Origin: an uncultured Paracoccaceae bacterium
GTDB taxonomy: Bacteria > Pseudomonadota > Alphaproteobacteria > Rhodobacterales > Rhodobacteraceae
Reading direction: 5' to 3'
NCBI GenBank assembly: GCA_945952025.1
Contig: CAMFGW010000020.1
Span: 1 to 53,362, forward strand
DNA length: 53,362 nucleotides
Shown here one piece after another: positions 20,037-29,291 of the stretch; the stretch's first letter is position 1; each line of letters opens with the position of its first letter. The notes under the pieces are model-generated. The model searched no databases, was not told the DNA's origin, and saw only the letters and a list, made by a program, of their open reading frames with translations. Both the position numbers and the translations under genes were made by a program.

Positions 20037-21059
20037 TCAGCCCTTCTTCAGGCAGCGCGACCCCAGAAGTTCCGCGATCTGCACGGCGTTCAGCGCCGCG
20101 CCCTTGCGCAGGTTGTCGGACACGCACCAGAGCGAGAGGCCGTTGTCGATGGTCGAATCCTGGCGCACCCGGCTGACGAAGGTGGCATATTCGCCAACGC
20201 TTTCGATCGGCGTGATGTAGCCGCCGGGTTCGCGCTTGTCGATCAGCATGACGCCAGGCGCCTCGCGCAGGATGTCCTGGGCTTCCTGCCAGTCGAGGAA
20301 TTCCTCGGTCTCGATGTTGATCGCCTCGGAATGGCCGACGAAGACCGGGACGCGCACGCAGGTCGCGGTGACCTTCACCTTGGGGTCGAGGATCTTCTTC
20401 GTCTCGGCCACCATCTTCCATTCTTCCTTCGTCTCGCCCGAGTCGAGGAAGACATCGATATGGGGGATGACGTTGAAGGCGATCTGCTTGGTGAACTTCT
20501 TCGCCGCGACCTCCTGCCCCGGGACGTAAAGCCCCTTGGTCTGGTCCCAAAGCTCGTCGATGCCTTCCTTGCCCGCGCCCGAAACGGACTGGTAGGTGGC
20601 GACGACGATGCGCTTGATGCGGGCGCGGTCATGGATCGGCTTCAGTGCCACGACCATCTGCGCGGTCGAGCAGTTGGGGTTGGCGATGATGTTGCGCTTG
20701 GAATAGCCGGTGATCGCGTCAGGGTTCACCTCGGGCACGATCAGCGGCACGTCGGGGTCGTAGCGGTAGAGCGACGAGTTGTCGATCACCACGCAGCCTG
20801 CTGCGGCGGCCTTCGGCGCATAGATCTTGGTCGCGTCCGAGCCGACCGCGAAAAGCGCGATGTCCCAGCCGGTGAAGTCGAACGTGTCGAGGTCCTTGGT
20901 CTTCAGGGTCTTGTCGCCAAAGCTGATCTCGGTGCCGAGCGACTTGCGGCTCGCCAGCGCGACGATCTCGTCGACGGGGAATTCCCGCTCGTCGAGGATG
21001 TTCAGCATTTCACGGCCCACGTTCCCCGTGGCGCCGGCAACTACGACCCTGTAGCCCAT
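20037..21059 (-). CDS. asd: Aspartate-semialdehyde dehydrogenase
   Basis: 340-residue enzyme that reduces aspartyl phosphate to aspartate semialdehyde for Lys/DAP, Thr, Met and Ile synthesis. The NADP site GATGNVGREML is at residues 9-19, the catalytic cysteine in ANPNCSTAQM, and the substrate loop in SVSGAGKEGIDEL. Full family length with an ATG start at 21059-21057, followed by a terminator; apparently monocistronic. Confidence 0.96.
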   Translation of the reverse strand: MGYRVVVAGATGNVGREMLNILDEREFPVDEIVALASRKSLGTEISFGDKTLKTKDLDTFDFTGWDIALFAVGSDATKIYAPKAAAAGCVVIDNSSLYRYDPDVPLIVPEVNPDAITGYSKRNIIANPNCSTAQMVVALKPIHDRARIKRIVVATYQSVSGAGKEGIDELWDQTKGLYVPGQEVAAKKFTKQIAFNVIPHIDVFLDSGETKEEWKMVAETKKILDPKVKVTATCVRVPVFVGHSEAINIETEEFLDWQEAQDILREAPGVMLIDKREPGGYITPIESVGEYATFVSRVRQDSTIDNGLSLWCVSDNLRKGAALNAVQIAELLGSRCLKKG

Positions 21060-21186
21060 CTTCGGCCTCCTTCTTCCGCGCCGACCGTTAGCGCAGAAGG
21101 ATCGCCCGGGAAAGGGCTAATGCTGCGATTGCAAAAGGCCCCCTGCCCTGAGAGCCCCTGCTTTGGCGGACCATGCGCGCGCCGGG

Positions 21187-21801
21187 TCAGCCGAACCGAA
21201 CCCTCGGATCGCGCGCGGCCAGCGCCTCGACGAAGGCGCGCTCGGCCTGGAAGGCGTGGGGCACCTGCGCGGCCGTCCGGCGGCCGGAAAGCGAGAGCGA
21301 GGCGAAGAAATCGAAGCCGTAAAGCGTCAGGTCTTGCAACGCGCTTTGCGCCAGAAGGTCGATCATCATCAACCCGGTCGTCGGCGGCGCACCCAGCGTC
21401 GCCGTCAGCCGGGCGATGTCGGACAGGGGGTGCAGGTAGAATCCGGGCGAGGTCGCGACCGCATAGCTCAGCCGCTTCCGTTTGGGCGACATCCAGAGGA
21501 TCCGCTCGGGGTCGATCCGGGCAAGGTCGGGCCCCGGGATCGAGGTGGCAAGCGCCAGCCAGTCGGTGCGACAGCCGTGGCTTTCCGAGGCGGGCATCGG
21601 CGCGCGATTGATGCGGATCACCAGGTCGGCCGCCTCGATCCGGGGGCCGGAATCGGTATCGGCCAGCGCCCGGGCGTTGCCGACAAGGGCCACCGACTTG
21701 CCCTGCACCTCCGCGAAAAGGTCTGCGCGCGGCACGGACAGGGCGGCGAGCGGGCCCTCTTGCCGGAACGTGCGGGCAAGAAGGAAGCCGAGGGGGGTCA
21801 C
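21187..21801 (-). CDS. Glycosyltransferase family 29 (sialyltransferase-like) protein
   Basis: 204-residue protein with the sialyltransferase motif order: an L-motif-like block GKSVALVGNARAL...IEAADLVIRINRAP (residues 34-67), an S-motif-like block PPTTGLMMIDLLA...LTLYGFDFF (139-166) and HxxxxE (His182, Glu187) as in motif VS. This is the GT29 layout known from animal and plant sialyltransferases and from a number of bacterial open frames. Donor and acceptor cannot be told; the cysteine pair linking L and S motifs in animal enzymes is absent. The start is GTG (21801-21799), overlapping the GT4 stop (GTGA). Third member of the miaB-GT4-GT29 run. Confidence 0.78.
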   Translation of the reverse strand: MTPLGFLLARTFRQEGPLAALSVPRADLFAEVQGKSVALVGNARALADTDSGPRIEAADLVIRINRAPMPASESHGCRTDWLALATSIPGPDLARIDPERILWMSPKRKRLSYAVATSPGFYLHPLSDIARLTATLGAPPTTGLMMIDLLAQSALQDLTLYGFDFFASLSLSGRRTAAQVPHAFQAERAFVEALAARDPRVRFG

Positions 21802-22871
21802 GATGTCAGCCCCGGCATCTCGCGGCCCAGCATCTCGCGGTAGATCCGGACGATCGTCTCGGCCTCGCCCTCGATCCGGTGCTGCGCCTCGACCTTGGCG
21901 CGCGCCCTTGGCCCGGCAGCGTCGAGTGCGGCGGGGTCGTCGAGCCAGCCCGCGAGTGCGGCGGTCAGGGCCGCAGCATCGTCGCGGGGAACCAGGCTGC
22001 CCGTGTCGCCGTCTGTCACCAGCGCCTCGAACGCCCCGACACGAGAGGCAACGACGGGAACGCCCGACGCCATCGCCTCCAGGGGGGTCAGGCCGAAGCC
22101 TTCCCAGCGGGCAGGCGCCACGAAGAGGTCGAGCGCGGCGTAAAAGTCCGGCACCTCGTCCCACGGGCGCTCACCCAGGAAGCGGATGCGGTCGGAAAGG
22201 CCGGCGGCGGCAATCCGGGCCAGTTCGGCCTCGTAGAATCCGCGCTGGTCGTCGGTCACGCGGCCGGTGAAGATGACCTGCACCTTCGGCCGGCCGGGCA
22301 GGAGCGCCAGCGCGGCATCGACCAGAAGGTCGACGCCCTTCTGCGCACGGATGCGGCCGAAGCAGCCGATGAGCGTCGCCTCCGGGTCAAGGCCAAGCCT
22401 GCGCCGCAGCGCCGCCTTGTCGGGCGCGGGACGGAAGGTCCTGGTATCGACGCCGTGCATGACGACCGTCGCGGGAAGGTCGAGGTAGCTTGCGGCCTGC
22501 GGCGAGGTGGCGATGATCCGGTCCATGCGCGCCAGAAGCCAGCGGGTGAAGCCGGTATGGCGGCGCTGCGCGGCCGAGGTGAAGAGAAGGGTGAAGCGCC
22601 GCCGGAAGATCCGCGTCAGGATCAGGCCCAGCGCCATTTCCGTGTTGCGCCGCGCGTGCCAGACCCTGAGCCGGTCGCGTGGCAGGGTGAACATCCGCCA
22701 GAGCGGCAGGTGCGGCAGGTCGGGCGGCAGGCCGGGGCCGGTGGTGGCGATGCCGATCATCCGCGACTGGATCGGGATCAGGCGCACGATCGTCGTCGTC
22801 ACGCCCGAAAGCCGCCGCTTGAGGTTGGGGGCGATGACCGCGATGTCTGCGATCGGCGGGGGCGCCGACAT
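21798..22871 (-). CDS. Glycosyltransferase family 4 protein
   Basis: 357-residue GT-B enzyme. IGCFGRIRAQKGVDLLVDA begins the nucleotide-sugar domain, FLGERPWDEVPDFYAALDLFVAPARWEGFGLTPLEAMASGVPVVAS contains the E-x7-E retaining motif, and VVMHGVDTRTFRP precedes it. Likely involved in surface polysaccharide or LPS core assembly. Its ATG overlaps the miaB stop by one base (TGATG) and its stop overlaps the GT29 start. Confidence 0.88.
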   Translation of the reverse strand: MSAPPPIADIAVIAPNLKRRLSGVTTTIVRLIPIQSRMIGIATTGPGLPPDLPHLPLWRMFTLPRDRLRVWHARRNTEMALGLILTRIFRRRFTLLFTSAAQRRHTGFTRWLLARMDRIIATSPQAASYLDLPATVVMHGVDTRTFRPAPDKAALRRRLGLDPEATLIGCFGRIRAQKGVDLLVDAALALLPGRPKVQVIFTGRVTDDQRGFYEAELARIAAAGLSDRIRFLGERPWDEVPDFYAALDLFVAPARWEGFGLTPLEAMASGVPVVASRVGAFEALVTDGDTGSLVPRDDAAALTAALAGWLDDPAALDAAGPRARAKVEAQHRIEGEAETIVRIYREMLGREMPGLTS

Positions 22872-24181
22872 CAGGCGACCCGCACGGCGCCAAGCGAGTT
22901 CGGGCTGGCCTCGGTCACGCGGACGCGGGCCAGATCGCCGGGGCGCGCGTCCGGGTCGTGGACATGGACGGCGAAAAGATGGTCGGACTTGCCGCCCATC
23001 TGGCCGGGAAGCCGGCCCGGCTTTTCGTAAAGGACGGTCGTCTCGCGCCCGACCATGGCCTGTTGCGCCGCGCGTTGCTGGGCGGTCAGCAGGGCCTGCA
23101 ACTCCTGCAGGCGCGCATCGGCAACGGCGTCGGGCACCGGCGCGCGGTCGGCGGCGGGGGTGCCGGGGCGGGCGGAATATTTGAAGCTGAAGGCCGCGCC
23201 GTAGCCCACCGCCCGGATCAGGTCGAGCGTGGCGGCGAAGTCCGCGTCCGTCTCACCCGGGAAACCCACGATGAAGTCCGAGGTCAGAAGGATGTCGGGC
23301 CGCGCGGCGCGGATGCGCTCGATCAGCCGCAGATAGGCTTCGGCCGTGTGCTTGCGGTTCATGGCCTTCAGGACGCGGTCAGAGCCCGATTGAACCGGCA
23401 GGTGCAGGTAGGGCATCAGCTTCGGCTCGTCGCCATGGGCCGCGATCAGGTCGTCGGCCATGTCGTTCGGGTGGCTCGTCGTGTAGCGGATGCGGGCGAT
23501 CCCCTCGATCCGCGCCAGCTCTCGGATCAGGCGGGCGAGGGTCAGGCCCTCGCCATGGTAGGCGTTGACGTTCTGGCCCAGCAGCGTGATTTCGCGCACG
23601 CCCTTGTCGGCCAGGCGGCGGGCCTCGTCCAGGATGCGGGTCGCGGGGCGGCTGACTTCGGCGCCGCGGGTATAGGGGACGACGCAGAAGGCGCAGAACT
23701 TGTCGCAGCCTTCCTGCACGGTCAGGAAGGCGGAGGGCCTGAGGTTTGCGGCCGGTCGGTCGGGCAGGTGGTCGAACTTGTCTTCGGCCGGGAAATCCGT
23801 GTCGACGGACTTGGTTCCCGCCTCGGCGGCGCGGGCCATGGCGGGCAGACGGTGATAGCTTTGCGGGCCGACGACCAGGTCGACCAGCGGCATCCGCCGC
23901 AGGATCTCTGCCCCTTCGGCCTGCGCCACGCAGCCAGCCACGCCGATCTTCAGCCCCGGCTTTTCGGCCTTCAGCGCCTTCAGGCGGCCAAGGTCGGAAT
24001 AAAGCTTCTCGGACGCCTTTTCGCGGATGTGGCAGGTGTTCAGCAGGACCATGTCGGCCTCGTCCGCGCTCGCGGCCGGCGCATAGCCTTCGGCGCCCAG
24101 GGCCTCGGCCATGCGCTCGCTGTCATAGACGTTCATCTGACAGCCGTAGGTCTTGATGAAAAGCTTCTTGGCGTCGGCCAT
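22871..24181 (-). CDS. miaB: tRNA-2-methylthio-N6-dimethylallyladenosine synthase
   Basis: 436-residue radical-SAM methylthiotransferase acting on i6A37 of tRNA. N-terminal UPF0004 domain with three cluster cysteines ([26 protein letters not shown]), radical-SAM motif [15 protein letters not shown], and a C-terminal TRAM domain ([29 protein letters not shown]). ATG at 24181-24179 ([14 protein letters not shown]) is preferred to the upstream in-frame ATG, which lies in the repeat-bearing intergenic region. Confidence 0.96.
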   Translation of the reverse strand: MADAKKLFIKTYGCQMNVYDSERMAEALGAEGYAPAASADEADMVLLNTCHIREKASEKLYSDLGRLKALKAEKPGLKIGVAGCVAQAEGAEILRRMPLVDLVVGPQSYHRLPAMARAAEAGTKSVDTDFPAEDKFDHLPDRPAANLRPSAFLTVQEGCDKFCAFCVVPYTRGAEVSRPATRILDEARRLADKGVREITLLGQNVNAYHGEGLTLARLIRELARIEGIARIRYTTSHPNDMADDLIAAHGDEPKLMPYLHLPVQSGSDRVLKAMNRKHTAEAYLRLIERIRAARPDILLTSDFIVGFPGETDADFAATLDLIRAVGYGAAFSFKYSARPGTPAADRAPVPDAVADARLQELQALLTAQQRAAQQAMVGRETTVLYEKPGRLPGQMGGKSDHLFAVHVHDPDARPGDLARVRVTEASPNSLGAVRVA

Positions 24182-24230
24182 GGTCTGTTCCGGGGGTCTG
24201 AGCGCCGTCCTACCCCAAAGGGGCGCAGCC

Positions 24231-24269
24231 CGCAATCAAGGGCCGCAATCAAGGGCCGCACTCAAAGGG
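24231..24269. repeat. 13-bp tandem repeat, three units, between divergent genes
   Basis: CGCAATCAAGGGC at 24231-24243 and 24244-24256, then a degenerate CGCACTCAAAGGG at 24257-24269. It sits in the divergent promoter region of miaB and the 291-residue gene and could be a regulatory array; the function is unknown. Confidence 0.7.
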
Positions 24270-24323
24270 CACACTTGAACAGGCGTCCGCTTGGCGGTTT
24301 GATGGCGGGAAGTCGGAGGAATG

Positions 24324-25199
24324 ATGCGGTTTTCATCGGTCGAGGCGTTCGGGCGCGAGGGGCGCGCGCATCTGGCGAAGGGGCCGGTCGCGCTGATTTT
24401 CGCCGAGGACGGGGTCGAGCTTGGCTCGACTCTGACCCATTGCGCGGGCCTTGGCTTCGCCGCGACCGTCGTGCTGCACCCGCCAGGGCTCGAGATGCCG
24501 GCCGAGGCAGAGGGGCTGGCGCAGGTCGTCTGCGACATGGACGGGCCGGGGAACGGGCCGGGGGGCATCGCCGCCGCCCTCAGCCGGATCTTCGCAGCCG
24601 CGCCCGCCGGAACCTGGATCTACTGGGGCTTCAACGCGGAATATCTCTTCTTTCCCTTTTGCGAGACGCGCTCGGTCGGCGAGCTTTTGGCCTTTCACGG
24701 CGAAGAACGGCGCGCGGCGATGATGGCCACGGTCGTCGACCTTTATGCGGGCGACCTGGACCGTTTCCCCGACGGGGTCGACCGGGGGGCGCCCCTGTTC
24801 GACGGGCGGGGCTATTATGCGCTCGACCGCTACGGGGCGGACGGGGTGCAGCTCGAGCGGCAGGCCGACATCTTCGGCGGCCTGCGCTGGCGGTTCGAGG
24901 ATCACGTGCCCTGGACGCGGCGGCGGATCGACCGGGTGGCGCTGGTCCAGACCGCGCCGGGGCTTGTCATGCGCCCCGACCTCACCCTGTCGGACGAAGA
25001 GCGCAACACCAGCGCCTGCCCCTGGCACCGCAACCTGACGGCGGCGATCCTGTCCTTCCGCGCGGCCAAGGCGCTGCGCTCTAGCCCCCGGTCGCGCCCC
25101 TTGGTCCGCGATTTCCGCTGGTCGGGCTCTGTCCCCTTCGGCTGGTCGTCGCGCGAGCTGATGGAGCGGGGGCTGATGGAGCCGGGGCAGTGGTTCTGA
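24324..25199 (+). CDS. Conserved hypothetical protein, possibly glycosyltransferase-like
   Basis: 291 residues if the second ATG is used; GGAGGA ends 3-4 nt before it, too close for the first ATG (24321). No signal peptide or membrane helix. Aromatic-rich middle (AGTWIYWGFNAEYLFFPFCE) and a C-terminal block with NTSACPWHRNLTAAILSFRAAKAL. The general layout resembles Rhodobacteraceae proteins sometimes labelled glycosyltransferase family 2, but I see no clear DxD motif, so no function is claimed. Divergent from miaB, convergent with irr. Confidence 0.6.
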   Translation: MRFSSVEAFGREGRAHLAKGPVALIFAEDGVELGSTLTHCAGLGFAATVVLHPPGLEMPAEAEGLAQVVCDMDGPGNGPGGIAAALSRIFAAAPAGTWIYWGFNAEYLFFPFCETRSVGELLAFHGEERRAAMMATVVDLYAGDLDRFPDGVDRGAPLFDGRGYYALDRYGADGVQLERQADIFGGLRWRFEDHVPWTRRRIDRVALVQTAPGLVMRPDLTLSDEERNTSACPWHRNLTAAILSFRAAKALRSSPRSRPLVRDFRWSGSVPFGWSSRELMERGLMEPGQWF

Positions 25200-25217
25200 C
25201 GGGACGCTTTGGAAACC

Positions 25218-25646
25218 TTACCGCGACTTCAGCCGGATGACGACGTCCACGCGCGCGATTTCGGCGCCTTCGGGGGGCGTGGGCAGGCGGGCGATGTCGA
25301 GTTCGGCGGCAGGCGCGTCGGTCAGTTCCGCCGTCTCTTCCCAGTAGAAATGCGGGTGGTCGTCGAGCCGCGTATCGAAGTAGCTGCCCGTCCCGTCCAC
25401 CGTGATCTCATGCATGAGGCCCGCCTCGCAGAAGGCGCGCAGCGTGTTGTAGACGGTTGCGAGCGAGACCGCCTCGCCCTTTGCCCGGGCGGCAGCGAAC
25501 AGGGTCTCGACGGTCAGGTGCCGGTCGCGCCCGTCGCCGACCAGCAGCACCGCAAGCGCCAGCCTTTGCCGCGTCGGGCGCAGGTCGGCCCGCGCGAGCC
25601 AGTCGGTCGCACGGGTCAAAGCCTGGCTGTCGGGGCGGGCATCCAT
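25218..25646 (-). CDS. irr: Fur-family iron response regulator Irr
   Basis: 142-residue Fur-superfamily repressor/activator of iron and heme genes in alphaproteobacteria. Winged-helix part RPTRQRLALAVLLV...VSLATVYNTLRAFCEAGLM, then the metal/heme His-x-His site in DTRLDDHPHFYWEETAEL. The N-terminal heme regulatory Cys-Pro motif of Bradyrhizobium Irr is not present. Next to fabA-fabB-fabI, divergently transcribed, an arrangement I recall from many Rhodobacteraceae, which supports Irr over Fur or PerR. Confidence 0.85.
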   Translation of the reverse strand: MDARPDSQALTRATDWLARADLRPTRQRLALAVLLVGDGRDRHLTVETLFAAARAKGEAVSLATVYNTLRAFCEAGLMHEITVDGTGSYFDTRLDDHPHFYWEETAELTDAPAAELDIARLPTPPEGAEIARVDVVIRLKSR

Positions 25647-25734
25647 GGGCGGTTCCTTGTTCTTCCATCAATAGTGGACGAAAAAGAGCGGCTTTTCAAC
25701 GGCCCCTCCCCATGCGCCGATCCCTACCCGCCCC

Positions 25735-25763
25735 TTGCCCCGATGACGCACAGAATGTTACAG
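25735..25763 (+). promoter_or_regulatory. Possible fabA promoter
   Basis: TTGCCC (25735-25740), 17-nt spacer, TTACAG (25758-25763), 34 nt ahead of the fabA ATG. Weak match; no FabR/FadR-type operator is recognised. Confidence 0.35.
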
Positions 25764-25797
25764 GGTCTGAAATGATCCGCGAGCGAAGGCAGGCCCG

Positions 25798-26307
25798 ATG
25801 ACGCTGTATCCCACGAGCTTTTCACGGGACGATCTTCTGAAATGCGCGAGGGGCGAGCTGTTCGGGCCAGGCAATGCCCAACTGCCCGAACCGCCAATGC
25901 TGATGATGGACCGCATCACCGAGATTTCGGGCGATGGCGGCCTGCACGGTCAGGGCCATGTCGTGGCCGAGTTCGACATCAACCCCGACCTGTGGTTCTT
26001 CGCCTGCCACTTCCCCGGCAACCCGATCATGCCGGGCTGCCTTGGCCTTGACGGACTTTGGCAGCTCACCGGCTTCAACCTTGGTTGGCGGGGCTGGAAC
26101 GGGCGCGGCTATGCGCTTGGCGTGGGAGAGGTGAAGTTGACGGGCATGGTGCGCCCGGACCGCAAGATGATCCGCTATTTCGTCGACTTCACCAAGGCGA
26201 TCCAGACCCGCCGGCTGACCATGGGTGTCGCCGACGGACGGGTCGAGGCGGATGGCGAGACGATCTATCTGGTCAAGGACATGAAGGTCGCGCTGTCGGC
26301 CGCCTGA
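25798..26307 (+). CDS. fabA: 3-hydroxydecanoyl-ACP dehydratase/isomerase
   Basis: 169-residue hotdog enzyme that dehydrates beta-hydroxydecanoyl-ACP and isomerises trans-2 to cis-3-decenoyl-ACP, the entry to unsaturated fatty acids. The N-terminal [16 protein letters not shown] and the active site [24 protein letters not shown] (His and Asp) are family-typical. ATG 25798. First gene of fabA-fabB-fabI. Confidence 0.96.
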   Translation: MTLYPTSFSRDDLLKCARGELFGPGNAQLPEPPMLMMDRITEISGDGGLHGQGHVVAEFDINPDLWFFACHFPGNPIMPGCLGLDGLWQLTGFNLGWRGWNGRGYALGVGEVKLTGMVRPDRKMIRYFVDFTKAIQTRRLTMGVADGRVEADGETIYLVKDMKVALSAA

Positions 26308-26339
26308 GGCCCCCCGCACCACCAAAGGAAGGATAGGCC

Positions 26340-27569
26340 ATGCGCCGCGTCGTCATCACCGGAATCGGCATCATTTCGCCCATCGGCAACTCCGCGGCCG
26401 AGGTCGAAGCCTCGCTCCGCGCGGGCAAGTCCGGGATCATCTTTGCCCCCGACTATGCGGAGCACGGCTTCCGCAGCCAGGTGAAGGGCCAGCCGAACAT
26501 CGTCCTTGAGGACCATATCGACAAGCGCAACCTGCGCTTCATGGGACCGGGGGCGGCCTACAATTTCCTGGCCATGGAACAGGCCATCGCCGACAGCGGC
26601 CTGACCGAGGCCGACGTGTCGAACGACCGCACCGGCCTCATCATGGGGTCGGGCGGGCCGTCGACTTCGAACTTCTTCCTGGCGCACCAGACCGTCATCG
26701 AAAAGGGCTCGCCCAAGCGGATGGGACCCTTCATGGTCACGCGCTGCATGTCCTCGACCAACTCGGCCTGCCTTGCGACGCCCTTCAAGATCAAGGGCGT
26801 GAACTATTCGATCACCTCGGCCTGCTCGACCAGCGCGCATTGCATCGGCAACGGCACCGAGCTGATCCAGATGGGCAAGCAGGACATCGTCTTTGCCGGC
26901 GGCGGCGAGGAACTGGACTGGACGCTCTCGTGCCTCTTCGACGCGATGGGGGCGATGTCGTCCAAGTATAACGACACGCCCGAAACCGCGAGCCGCGCCT
27001 TTGACGCCTCGCGCGACGGGTTCGTCATTGCCGGCGGCGGCGGCGTCGTGGTGCTGGAAGAGCTGAGCCACGCCCTTGCGCGCGGTGCGAAGATCTATGC
27101 CGAGGTCACGGGCTACGGCGCGACCTCGGACGGGCATGACATGGTCGCGCCTTCGGGCGAGGGTGGCGAGCGGTCGATGCGGCTCGCGCTCTCGACACTG
27201 CCCGCGGGGCGGCATGTCGACTATATCAACGCCCACGGCACCTCGACCCCCGCTGGCGACGTGACCGAGGTGAAGGCCATCCGCCGCCTCTTCGGCGAGG
27301 GGAAGGTGCCGCCGATTTCCTCGACCAAGTCGCTGACGGGCCATTCGCTCGGTGCGACCGGCGTGCACGAGGCGATCTATTCGCTGCTGATGCTGGACCG
27401 GAAGTTCATCACGGCATCGGCCAACGTGGCTGAGCTTGACCCCGAAATCCGGCCAGAAGAGATTGCGACGACCTACCGGCCGGACGTGGAGCTGGACAGC
27501 GTCCTGTCGAATTCGTTCGGGTTCGGCGGCACGAATGCGACTTTGGTGATGAGCAAATATCGGGGGTAG
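26340..27569 (+). CDS. fabB: Beta-ketoacyl-ACP synthase I
   Basis: 409-residue condensing enzyme extending cis-3-decenoyl-ACP. Catalytic Cys in [12 protein letters not shown] and the two His in [11 protein letters not shown] and [18 protein letters not shown] form the C-H-H triad of the FabB/FabF group. The genomic pairing with fabA identifies it as FabB. SD AAAGGAAGGA precedes the ATG; 2 nt separate its stop from fabI. Confidence 0.95.
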   Translation: MRRVVITGIGIISPIGNSAAEVEASLRAGKSGIIFAPDYAEHGFRSQVKGQPNIVLEDHIDKRNLRFMGPGAAYNFLAMEQAIADSGLTEADVSNDRTGLIMGSGGPSTSNFFLAHQTVIEKGSPKRMGPFMVTRCMSSTNSACLATPFKIKGVNYSITSACSTSAHCIGNGTELIQMGKQDIVFAGGGEELDWTLSCLFDAMGAMSSKYNDTPETASRAFDASRDGFVIAGGGGVVVLEELSHALARGAKIYAEVTGYGATSDGHDMVAPSGEGGERSMRLALSTLPAGRHVDYINAHGTSTPAGDVTEVKAIRRLFGEGKVPPISSTKSLTGHSLGATGVHEAIYSLLMLDRKFITASANVAELDPEIRPEEIATTYRPDVELDSVLSNSFGFGGTNATLVMSKYRG

Positions 27570-27571
27570 CC

Positions 27572-28366
27572 ATGGCGGGTTGGATGGCGGGCAAGCGCGG
27601 CCTGGTGATGGGGGTCGCGAACGACCGTTCGATCGCCTGGGGGATCGCGAAGGCGTTGGCCGGCGAAGGGGCAGAGCTTGCCTTTTCCTATCAGGGAGAG
27701 GCGTTCGGCAAGCGCGTCGAGCCGCTTGCAGCCTCTGTCGGGTCGGACTTTCTGGTCGATGTGGACGTGACGAACGACGAGAGCCTGGCGGCCTGTTTCT
27801 CGGCGCTGAAGGACCGCTGGGGCGGGCTCGACTTCCTGGTCCATGCCATCGCCTATTCCGACAAGAACGAGCTGACCGGCCGCTTCATCAACACGAGCCG
27901 CGCCAACTTCGCCAATTCGCTGGCGATTTCCTGCTTTTCCTTCATCGACGTGGCGCGGCGGGCAAGCGAGCTGATGCCCGAAGGCGGCAGCCTGATTACG
28001 CTGACCTATGGCGGCTCGAACCGGGTGACGCCCAATTACAACGTGATGGGCGTGGCCAAGGCGGCGCTCGAAAGCGCCGTGCGCTACCTGGCCAACGACC
28101 TTGGGCCGCAGAAAGTGCGGGTCAACGCGATCAGCCCCGGCCCGATGAAGACGCTCGCCGGGGCCGCGATCGGCGGCGCGCGCGCCACCTTCCGCCATAC
28201 CGAGGCGAACGCGCCGATGCGCGCCAACGCGACGCTGGAGGCGATCGGGGGGACGGCGGTCTACCTGTGTTCAGAGGCGGGCGCCTGCACGACCGGAGAG
28301 ATCATCCGGGTCGATGGCGGCTATCATGTATTGGGGATGCCGCAGCAGGAGCATCTGGGCGGCTGA
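27572..28366 (+). CDS. fabI: Enoyl-ACP reductase (NADH), FabI
   Basis: 264-residue atypical SDR that reduces enoyl-ACP. Dinucleotide site GLVMGVANDRSIAWGIAKAL; the catalytic Tyr-x6-Lys arrangement is in TYGGSNRVTPNYNVMGVAKAALE. Alphaproteobacteria often carry a second fabI elsewhere, so this is the fabAB-linked copy. Its last codons are followed 5 nt later by the RDD frame. Confidence 0.94.
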   Translation: MAGWMAGKRGLVMGVANDRSIAWGIAKALAGEGAELAFSYQGEAFGKRVEPLAASVGSDFLVDVDVTNDESLAACFSALKDRWGGLDFLVHAIAYSDKNELTGRFINTSRANFANSLAISCFSFIDVARRASELMPEGGSLITLTYGGSNRVTPNYNVMGVAKAALESAVRYLANDLGPQKVRVNAISPGPMKTLAGAAIGGARATFRHTEANAPMRANATLEAIGGTAVYLCSEAGACTTGEIIRVDGGYHVLGMPQQEHLGG

Positions 28367-28371
28367 CGCAG

Positions 28372-29183
28372 GTGGTGACGCCGCCCCGGTATTTCTGGCG
28401 CAGGGTGGGGGCCTTTCTGGTCGACTACTGCCTGGCCGGCCTTGTTGCGCTGGTTCTATTGCTGCCGTTTCTGGGCAATACCGACCGTATCCGGCTGGGC
28501 GGTGGGTTTATCAAGATGTTCATGTGCCGGGGCGTCGATACGATTGCTCCGGATATCGCTGCCTTTATCGCACCCAAGCGTCCGGATGCCACTCAGGTCT
28601 GTGATCTGTGGTTCTACGGGATCTATGACGGACGCATCCTTACCGTCGTCTACGACCTGGTGCAGACCGGCCATTCGACCTTTTCGCGGTCCTTGAACAT
28701 GCCCGTCAGCAAGGATGGCGAGTTGGTCGAACCCGTTTATCCGGCGTCGACCCTGTCGCTGGCGATCCTGTGGATCGGGGCCGGGCTGATGGTTGCGCGG
28801 TTTGCCTTCAGCCCGGGCAAGCGCCTTTTCGGCCTTCGTGTCGTTCCTGCGGAGGGATCGGAAGCGGGGTCGATCAGCCGCGGCCGCGCCATTGCACGCG
28901 ACGGGCTGAAACTCGCGCCCTACCTTCTGATGGTCTTTGCCGGCTCTTTTGTCACCTTCGTGATATCCGCACCCAGACCGCCTTCGGCGTCAGGATGCTA
29001 GACCGCTGGGTCCGGCTGGCTTCCGCAGGCGTTCTTTTCGCCATCCTGCTCATTATCCTCTACGTCGTCCCGCTCATCCGCTGGCGCGGGGCGATGTTCT
29101 ATGACCGCCGGCTCGGGCTGATTGTCACCGGGCCGCAGAAACGGAAGAAGGCTCCGCCCCCTCTGGCCTATGACGGGCGCTAA
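28372..29183 (+). pseudogene. RDD family membrane protein, frameshifted
   Basis: Starts at GTG 28372 or 28375, frame 1: PRYFWRRVGAFLVDYCLAGLVAL (first helix), a variable loop, helix 2, GKRLFGLRV, and helix 3 (APYLLMVFAGSFVTFVI), then runs off to a stop at 28999-29001. The remainder of the domain continues in another frame: RTQTAFGVRMLDRWVRLAS, helix 4 (AGVLFAILLIILYVVPLI) and RWRGAMFYDRRLGLIV, to TAA at 29181-29183. The break is at the ATAT of 28963-28966; removing one AT restores one continuous protein of about 268 residues. A sequencing error, a recent mutation or two coupled genes (ATG 28995 overlaps the stop) are all possible. Codon use is more AT-tolerant than in neighbours. Confidence 0.7.
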
Positions 29184-29291
29184 CGGCCAAACCGGATTCA
29201 GCTTCGGCCCCCCCGAATTGCACCCCACACAATCACACCCTTTCGCCCCGCCTTTCCGCATGCCACCTTCCGCCCCCAGACGGAGGACCGA

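Noticed and set aside
19561-20550. Long minus-strand open frame across asd and the hypothetical gene
   Set aside because: Overlaps asd in another frame and is Arg/Pro-rich; asd and the plus-strand hypothetical explain the region better.
28960-28975. Programmed ribosomal frameshift in the RDD gene
   Set aside because: No slippery heptamer or downstream stimulatory hairpin is visible at the junction; an indel fits better.
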